DNA of 19,119 nucleotides, taken from positions 1-19,119 of the forward strand of contig JBDREF010000069.1 of assembly GCA_043820045.1 (NCBI GenBank), given 5' to 3'. Positions 13,911 through 19,119 of the stretch are shown piece by piece. Below the pieces are notes generated by a model, which saw only the letters and a list, made by a program, of their open reading frames with translations, was not told where the DNA came from and did not search any database. The position numbers and the translations under genes were made by a program. Each line of letters opens with the position of its first letter. Within the stretch, counting starts at the first letter, position 1. This DNA comes from JBDREF01 sp043820045 (GTDB lineage: Bacteria > Planctomycetota > Phycisphaerae > Sedimentisphaerales > Anaerobacaceae).

Positions 13911-15674
13911 ATGTCGGATGCTATTAAAAAAGCTGAAGAGTTTCTGAGTCGGGACAAAGCGTTTCGGCTGGGGGAACTGTTGACTGAGGCATCTCATCCC
14001 AAGACTGCAAATCTGTCGCAAACTGCCGACGCTGACCTGCCGGCGGCGATTAGGCTGCTGCAATCTGTCGATGACGATATTCCTTCTGCAATGGAGAAGG
14101 TACTCCGGCAGGATTCTTATCGGCAGCTTGTCGAAGCGTTCGGTGAGGCCCTGAGTGCCGGCAGGCGAATATACTTCACTGGCTGCGGGGCGACCGGCAG
14201 GCTGAGCATCCTTCTCGAAGCTGCCTGGCGGCGGTTCTGGCGTAAGATGAAGAATCTGTCGTCTGAGCTGGACGGGATGGAAGATCGAGTCTTCAGCGTG
14301 ATGGCAGGGGGGGATTTTGCCTTGATAAAATCGGTCGAGGGGTATGAGGATTTCCCGGAATTCGGACGGCGCCAGCTTAGAGACAGAGGCGTGCGGGCCG
14401 GCGACGTTGTCGTTGCCATTACCGAAGGCGGAGAGACGCCGTTTGTTATCGGTACGGCCTGGGAGGGACTCGACGCCGGAGCGGCTGTATTTTTTGTCTA
14501 TAACAATCCTACGGAATTATTATGTCGTCATGTGGAGCGCTCACGCGAAGTAATCGAAGAGCCGCGTATTACAAAGCTCGACCTGACGACGGGGGCGATG
14601 GCGATTACCGGCTCGACAAGGATGCAGGCCACGACCGCGGAGCTGTTTGTCATCGGCAGCGCTCTCGAAACCGCTCTCGTGCGATTGCTCAGGGACAGGT
14701 TGTCGCCGGTGCAGGCGGAGGAATTGCATCTTAGGGAACTGCAACCCGGTGACTACCTCAGACTATTGTTGGGGCTCATGGAGCAGCTTTCGAGCCCGCG
14801 GGCGGTCGATATGCTGGCTCGGGCGACGGAATTCGAAGAAGGAATCTATCGCCGAAAGGGCCTTGTGACCTACATGGCCGATGAGTTCCTCCTGGACGTG
14901 CTGACGGATACGACCGAGCGGTCTCCCACGTTCATGCTGCCGCCCTTCAGGAAATCCGGGGACAACCTCTCTCCTTGCTCTTGGACCTTTGTGAAGGACC
15001 CGTTCCGCACGACCGAAGAGGCCTGGCGCGCGCTGCTGCAACGCGACCCGCGCGGCTTGAATTGGGGCTGTGAGGTTTACGAGCAGTTGAACGCGCCGGC
15101 CAATCTCAGGGCCGAGCCGCCCGAGCTTGACAACACCGAGATTCATAAATTCATGGTCGGCAACGAACCCGATGCTTCTCGCACGGATGCTCCCGATTCG
15201 GCTCTGATTGTGATTTGCGCGGGCGACGAAACGGCCCGTCTGGCCGACGCTGCGTTGAGCAGGTTTGGCTCGCAATACAGAAGAACGGCTGCAATAGTGG
15301 TGGGTTCGGCGGATGCTGCAAGGGCCACTGACGAGACGTTCTTATTTCCGTGCAGTCTCGGCGATTCGCCTTTGCAGTTGTGGCATCATCTCGCCGTCAA
15401 GCTGATTTTGAACACACTTTCGACCGCGACAATGGTTCGTATGGGCCGGGTTATCGGCAATGCAATGGTCTGGGTCTCACCGAGCAACAAGAAACTCATA
15501 GACCGCGGCTCGCGCCTTATCGCTCAACAGACGGGTTGCACTTACGAGCGGGCCTGTATCGTCCTGCACGAAGCGATGGAGACTGTTGAGTCGCAACGGC
15601 GGCAGGGCAAAGAGGTGCCTTCGCCGGTTGCTCTGGCTATCGAGACGCTCCGTAAGAGTAAAACTACCGGTTGA
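13911..15674 (+). CDS. Double-SIS protein, glucokinase-regulatory-protein (GCKR)-like, MurQ-derived
   Basis: 587 aa, near the size of animal GKRP (about 625) and twice MurQ. SIS-1 (about 70-260) has GCGATGRLS (91-99), VEGYED (142-147) and GSTRMQATTAE (234-244), all clear relatives of MurQ. SIS-2 (about 428-540) has the MurQ-like run KLILNTLSTATMVRMG (497-512) followed by NAMVWVSPSNKKLIDRG, then a helical C-terminal cap. Where MurQ has its acid Glu (Glu86 in the neighbouring gene) this protein has Ala105, while the second Glu is kept (Glu146). Etherase activity is thus doubtful; binding of a sugar phosphate as a sensor or regulator of a sugar kinase, as in GKRP, is inferred. GGAG precedes the ATG. 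It is divergent from anmK and ends 12 bp from namZ. Confidence 0.82.
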   Translation: MSDAIKKAEEFLSRDKAFRLGELLTEASHPKTANLSQTADADLPAAIRLLQSVDDDIPSAMEKVLRQDSYRQLVEAFGEALSAGRRIYFTGCGATGRLSILLEAAWRRFWRKMKNLSSELDGMEDRVFSVMAGGDFALIKSVEGYEDFPEFGRRQLRDRGVRAGDVVVAITEGGETPFVIGTAWEGLDAGAAVFFVYNNPTELLCRHVERSREVIEEPRITKLDLTTGAMAITGSTRMQATTAELFVIGSALETALVRLLRDRLSPVQAEELHLRELQPGDYLRLLLGLMEQLSSPRAVDMLARATEFEEGIYRRKGLVTYMADEFLLDVLTDTTERSPTFMLPPFRKSGDNLSPCSWTFVKDPFRTTEEAWRALLQRDPRGLNWGCEVYEQLNAPANLRAEPPELDNTEIHKFMVGNEPDASRTDAPDSALIVICAGDETARLADAALSRFGSQYRRTAAIVVGSADAARATDETFLFPCSLGDSPLQLWHHLAVKLILNTLSTATMVRMGRVIGNAMVWVSPSNKKLIDRGSRLIAQQTGCTYERACIVLHEAMETVESQRRQGKEVPSPVALAIETLRKSKTTG

Positions 15675-15681
15675 TGCCGGT
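15666..15681. terminator. Weak hairpin at the convergent end of the double-SIS gene and namZ
   Basis: ACCGG (15666-15670) pairs with CCGGT (15677-15681) around a 6-nt loop that contains the stop of the double-SIS gene. It is symmetrical and sits in the 12-bp convergent junction, but has no T tract, so its role as a bidirectional terminator is uncertain. Confidence 0.25.
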
Positions 15682-15686
15682 GTGAT

Positions 15687-16901
15687 TCAATCGCGGTATA
15701 TGAGGTATTTGTCTCTGGTTTTGCGGAAAGTCTCAAGTTCAACCTGCCACTGGTTTCGCAGTTCGCTCAGGGAAGCTCCGCCTGTTATGGCGTTGCGGAT
15801 TTTCGAGGTTCCGCACAGCCGGTCGAAGTGCGGGGCTTTCCATTGGAAGTCGTTCGGATACATACGGCAAATCTCATTGACGATTTCGATGCCGCTGTAG
15901 TATGGCTCAAGCCTGTCTCTCTCGCTGATGATAATCCGGACGCCGTTGCACGCCTGGCCCTGATACTTAGAGCTTGCAGGCGTGAACCGCACCGGCTCGA
16001 AACGCATCGCCGGCAGGTTCAATTTATTAAGCCGTTCGGCAAGGCGATTCGAATCGATCCAGGGTGCGCCGAATTGGCGGAACGGGCGGTTTGTTCCTCT
16101 GCCTTCCGAGACGTTCGTTCCCTCGAGGAGGCACAGGCCCGGATAGACTGCCGCGGTTTCGAGGTCGGGCATGTTGGGCGAGGGCTTGATGAAGGCCAGG
16201 GCGGTCTGGTCGTACCACATGCTGCGGCGCCAGCCTTCCATCGGTATCACGACGAGGTCTGCCCTGGCACCGCCGGCGAGCCAGCCTTGCCCGTTGAACA
16301 TCCTCGCCAATTCTCCCGCGGTCATGCCGTGCCGGACGGGAATCGGATACAGGCCGACGAAGCTGGCCAGCGGCGGTTCGAGGACGTTGCCTTCAACGTT
16401 AGTGCCGTTGATAGGGTTAGGGCGGTCCATGACTACGAATTTCTTGCCGCTTTCCGCCGCCGCTTCCATCGCCAGCGACATCGTGTAGATATAGGTGTAG
16501 AATCGAGCCCCGATGTCCTGTATGTCGAAGACAAGCACGTCGATATCCCGCAGCATTTCGGGCGTCGGCTTTTGCGTCTTTCCGTACAGACTGCGAACCG
16601 GCAGATGATAGATTGGGTCGACCTGGCTGTCGATTTTATCGCCAGCCTGTTCATTGCCGTACAGGCCGTGCTCGGGACTGAAAAGGGCCGTGACCGTCAC
16701 ACCGGCCATGTCACGGAGCACGTCCACGATGTACCGGCCGCTGCTGTTGTACGATGTGTGATTGGCTATGATTCCAATGCGTTTGCCTCGGAACACTTCT
16801 TCGTATGTTCCGACACGGTCCAGCCCGGTTTTGACCGAACCTCCGGGTGCTTGAACCACCAGTAAAAGAGTCAACGCCGCTGTTACTATTGCATGTTTCA
16901 T
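15687..16901 (-). CDS. namZ: Exo-beta-N-acetylmuramidase, NamZ type (DUF1343, GH171)
   Basis: 404 aa with a signal peptide (1 to about 20), so it acts in the periplasm or outside. NamZ removes MurNAc from the non-reducing end of peptidoglycan fragments. DUF1343 landmarks are RIGIIANHTSYNSSG (41-55), ALFSPEHGLYGNEQAG (72-87, with Glu77-His78 in the presumed active site), VFDIQDIGARFYTYIYTM (124-141), VMDRPNPINGTNVEGNVLEP (157-176), PVRHGMTAGELA (188-199) and LLEGTNVSEGRGTNRPF (258-274). GAGGCAACGA lies just before the ATG. It is divergent from the AmiE-like gene across 194 bp (16902-17095), in which I see no convincing promoter. Together with AnmK and MurQ it makes this a cell-wall salvage locus. 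Confidence 0.94.
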   Translation of the reverse strand: MKHAIVTAALTLLLVVQAPGGSVKTGLDRVGTYEEVFRGKRIGIIANHTSYNSSGRYIVDVLRDMAGVTVTALFSPEHGLYGNEQAGDKIDSQVDPIYHLPVRSLYGKTQKPTPEMLRDIDVLVFDIQDIGARFYTYIYTMSLAMEAAAESGKKFVVMDRPNPINGTNVEGNVLEPPLASFVGLYPIPVRHGMTAGELARMFNGQGWLAGGARADLVVIPMEGWRRSMWYDQTALAFIKPSPNMPDLETAAVYPGLCLLEGTNVSEGRGTNRPFRQFGAPWIDSNRLAERLNKLNLPAMRFEPVRFTPASSKYQGQACNGVRIIISERDRLEPYYSGIEIVNEICRMYPNDFQWKAPHFDRLCGTSKIRNAITGGASLSELRNQWQVELETFRKTRDKYLIYRD

Positions 16902-17095
16902 TCGTTGCCTCGATATCTGCGACCGAACGTAAATTTCACGCTCGAAGCGCCCATAAATTACGCCTCATACTTTAAACGACTTGGCCGGAGGAAACAAGCA
17001 GCAGGAAAGGAAATCGGTGACAATACGAGCTGTTCGTGGTAATATCCGTCCCAGCCGTGGACCATCCTTTGGCGTCTTATGGGAAGTGAACCGTT

Positions 17096-18247
17096 ATGAA
17101 GTCAATACGAGCGAGTGCCGCGTTTCTGGTATCACTGCTCTGTCTTTCCATCGCTTGCCGGCCGATTCAGGAGATACGTCCCGACAGTCGTCTGGATCAA
17201 ATCGACGCGGTAATCCAGGAAGAAATCGAGAATGGCAACTTCCCGGGGGCGGTGGTGCTTGTTGGCCGGCAGGGCGATATAGTGTACTGGAAAGCCTTCG
17301 GCCGCAAGATCATAGAGCCATCTGAAGAGCCGATGGACAAGAATACGGTTTTCGACCTGGCCTCTCTGACCAAGCCCCTCGCCACCGCCGCCTCGATCCT
17401 GATACTGAGAGACCGCAAGAAGCTAGATCTGGACGACTATGTGGGCAAGTATCTGCCAGCTTTTGCCTGCAACGGCAAGGAGCACGTGCGTATCAGGCAT
17501 TTACTGACACATACTTCGGGCTTGCCGGCTTATACGAATGCGAAAGAGTTGGAGGACGAATTCGGCAATCCATGTCCGGAAAAGGTCGTCGAGAAGATAT
17601 GCAGCCTGGATGCGGTCAGCGAGCCGGGGGAAGAATTCCGCTACAGTTGCCTCGGCTACATTACCCTGGCGAAGATTGTTGAGACGATCAGCGGCAAGAG
17701 CATCGCTGATTTCAGCAGGACGAACATATATGCCCCGCTCGGCATGAAACATACGGCCTACAATCCTTCTGCTTCATGGGAGAAAGATATTGCCGCGACC
17801 GAGATAGTGGACGGCCGGCCCCTTCGCGGGACTGTCCACGACCCCCTGGCGAGATTGATGGCCGGCTGCTCCGGCAACGCCGGGCTTTTCTCCAATGCGT
17901 ATGACTTGTCGACATATTGCCGGATGCTGCTCAATGACGGCGTCTGGAAGGGCAGGAGAATCCTCAGCCGCCGGGCCGTGGCGCTTCTGACTACCGAGCA
18001 GGCGCACGGCAGGGCGTATGGCTTCGATGTGAATTCGAGCTACTCATGGGTCAAGGGTTCGCACGCGCCGAAGCAAGCCTTTTGCCACACCGGCTATACG
18101 GGCACGTCAATCGTCTGCGACCCGGCGAGCAAGACATTTGTCATCATTCTGGCCAATAGGGTCCACCCGGCCGACGGCGGAACCACGAAACCTGTCCGTA
18201 TCAAAGTTGCCGACATTGTCTCTTCCACGCTGCCAACGGCACAGTGA
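17096..18247 (+). CDS. Serine beta-lactamase-fold lipoprotein hydrolase, AmiE/PBP4*-like
   Basis: 383 aa. The signal peptide ends in the lipobox LSIAC (Cys21), so the enzyme is membrane-tethered. The beta-lactamase/class C PBP catalytic set is present: SLTK (90-93, nucleophile Ser90 and Lys93), YSC (183-185, in place of YSN or YAN) and HTG (331-333, in place of KTG), plus LLTHTSGLP (136-144) typical of the family. Bacillus subtilis AmiE, an N-acetylmuramyl-L-alanine amidase encoded beside NamZ and NagZ, belongs to this fold, and here too the gene sits next to namZ. A role in removing peptides from MurNAc is therefore likely but inferred; an esterase or D,D-peptidase is possible. Cys185 in place of Asn is unusual. 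GGGAAG lies upstream of the ATG. Confidence 0.82.
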   Translation: MKSIRASAAFLVSLLCLSIACRPIQEIRPDSRLDQIDAVIQEEIENGNFPGAVVLVGRQGDIVYWKAFGRKIIEPSEEPMDKNTVFDLASLTKPLATAASILILRDRKKLDLDDYVGKYLPAFACNGKEHVRIRHLLTHTSGLPAYTNAKELEDEFGNPCPEKVVEKICSLDAVSEPGEEFRYSCLGYITLAKIVETISGKSIADFSRTNIYAPLGMKHTAYNPSASWEKDIAATEIVDGRPLRGTVHDPLARLMAGCSGNAGLFSNAYDLSTYCRMLLNDGVWKGRRILSRRAVALLTTEQAHGRAYGFDVNSSYSWVKGSHAPKQAFCHTGYTGTSIVCDPASKTFVIILANRVHPADGGTTKPVRIKVADIVSSTLPTAQ

Positions 18248-18249
18248 GT

Positions 18250-18269
18250 CCGGCGCGTTACCTTGCCGG
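18250..18269. terminator. Weak convergent hairpin after the AmiE-like gene
   Basis: CCGGC (18250-18254) pairs with GCCGG (18265-18269) over a 10-nt loop that contains the stop of the opposite gene. There is no T tract, so termination is uncertain. Confidence 0.2.
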
Positions 18270-19118
18270 TGCTATCTTAAAGGCTACGTCGTTTCCGATG
18301 TGCAGGGCGTGACCTCCGGTGGTTTTCAGCTCCGGGATAGCGCAGGTCAGCTTACTGTTACGGCATTCGATTGTCTGACTGTCGAGATACCGGCCTCGCC
18401 ACGTCCTGTACAGTCGGACCTCGTATCGGCCGTCGGGCAGGCCGGAGATTGTGAACGATTCGTTCGCGACGCTGGTTCTCGGATTCACGACCCAGCCTAA
18501 TATCAGCTTCTCGCTCTTCATCGCCCAAGCGTCGCATTCGCCCGCGGCGATCTCCGCCGGCTGCAAATCGAGATTCGCAAAATCAATGTCCGAGACGAAC
18601 TGTGAGAAATACAGCATTTGGTTCGTCACGACGCTGTCGTTGAGCCAGTCCGAGTGCGCCCACCAGAACGGCGTCGCGCACAGGCCGTTTGCCAAACCCG
18701 CCCAGAGGGCGTTGTGGTACATGGCAAGGTATCCCGGCATGCCCGGCTCGTAATATGTGTGGTCCCAGCCGCACTCGCCGACGATTGCCGGCTTGTCGAA
18801 GCCGTTCCAGAGATTCTGCGTTTGGGTCGCGTAATTGCGGTAGCTGAACTGCAGCGGGTTGTCGTCGTTGGGCCCGAGCTTGCCGCTTTTCGGCATCGGG
18901 TGGCCCTGGGCTTCGTAAATCTCTCGTCCGGCAATGTCGAAGATTTTGTATCCTTCCGGCCACCACTGACTCAGGCCACCGCTCTGCGTGCCCGTGGTCG
19001 GCCGGCCGTACGGGTCGTGCTCGTTGAAGAACGCATCCACCTTCCGGCACCACTGCTCCGCTACGCCGTGGTCGCCTTCGGTCCATCCCTCGGTGCCGTT
19101 GATCTCATCGACCACGAA
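18258..19118 (-). CDS. Secreted glycosidase (clan GH-A-like barrel plus C-terminal beta domain), 5'-partial
   Basis: The frame is open to the right edge, so the N-terminal part is missing. Within the 286 visible residues, VVDEING near the edge could be the strand carrying the acid/base Glu, and KPAIVGECGWDHTYY (about 108-122) looks like the strand carrying the nucleophile Glu, as in GH5/GH39-type clan A enzymes. NEHDPYGRPTTGTQSGG and GLCATPFWWAHSDW are also common in such barrels. The last 90 or so residues (from about PAEIAAGECDAW) form a beta-sandwich-like module containing GRYEVRLYRTWRG. The substrate is not known; a plant or algal polysaccharide is an inference. It lies convergent to the AmiE-like gene with 10 bp between them and need not belong to the muropeptide island. 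Confidence 0.65.
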   Translation of the reverse strand, partial: FVVDEINGTEGWTEGDHGVAEQWCRKVDAFFNEHDPYGRPTTGTQSGGLSQWWPEGYKIFDIAGREIYEAQGHPMPKSGKLGPNDDNPLQFSYRNYATQTQNLWNGFDKPAIVGECGWDHTYYEPGMPGYLAMYHNALWAGLANGLCATPFWWAHSDWLNDSVVTNQMLYFSQFVSDIDFANLDLQPAEIAAGECDAWAMKSEKLILGWVVNPRTSVANESFTISGLPDGRYEVRLYRTWRGRYLDSQTIECRNSKLTCAIPELKTTGGHALHIGNDVAFKIAPAR

Positions 19119-19119
19119 C

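Noticed and set aside
15828..16865. 345-codon open frame on the plus strand
   Set aside because: It is antisense to namZ, which has all the conserved motifs of its family.

Overview
The window is bacterial, with about 55-60% G+C by eye and Gram-negative style envelope proteins: many signal peptides, several lipoproteins and a periplasmic multiheme protein. The mix of secreted glycosidases, an exported ADP-ribosylglycohydrolase-family protein, sodium-solute symporters and strong consensus sigma70-type promoters resembles Planctomycetota, perhaps Phycisphaerae. That placement is inferred from gene content; there is no rRNA or other marker here.

Layout. 1-5071: the 3' part of a large glycoside hydrolase (+), a membrane-anchored left-handed beta-helix protein (-), then an exported ADP-ribosylglycohydrolase-like protein and a secreted beta-propeller-like protein that probably share a transcript (+). 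5072-6524: small-gene territory. A near-consensus promoter drives a long structured leader and a 72-aa lipoprotein; then come a coiled-coil lipoprotein and a short remnant that looks like the C-terminus of a sugar-binding protein. 6556-8271 (-): the most striking gene. Two open frames are separated by one in-frame TGA placed exactly where iodothyronine deiodinases carry selenocysteine, with a bacterial-SECIS-like hairpin just downstream. Read through, it encodes a 571-aa exported protein: signal peptide, Sec-deiodinase/thioredoxin-like domain, Ig-like domain and six CXXCH haem motifs. 8471-9694 (+): a divergent MoeA-like protein behind a 14-bp perfect palindrome. 9695-10188: non-coding, with helically phased TAGC repeats and a purine tract.

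10189-18247 is a peptidoglycan (muropeptide) salvage island. A consensus promoter drives anmK-murQ-symporter (-), whose coding regions overlap by 4 bp at each junction. Opposite lies a 587-aa double-SIS protein resembling glucokinase regulatory protein, apparently a MurQ-derived duplication that lost one catalytic glutamate. Next are NamZ-type exo-N-acetylmuramidase (-) and a serine beta-lactamase-fold lipoprotein comparable to AmiE (+). Inferred workflow: NamZ and the AmiE-like protein trim cell-wall fragments outside the cytoplasm, the symporter imports the amino sugar, AnmK phosphorylates anhydroMurNAc to MurNAc-6-P, and MurQ cleaves that to GlcNAc-6-P and D-lactate. The double-SIS protein may sense a sugar phosphate. 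NagZ and a MurNAc kinase are not in the window.

18258-19118 (-) is the C-terminal part of another secreted glycosidase that runs off the right edge.
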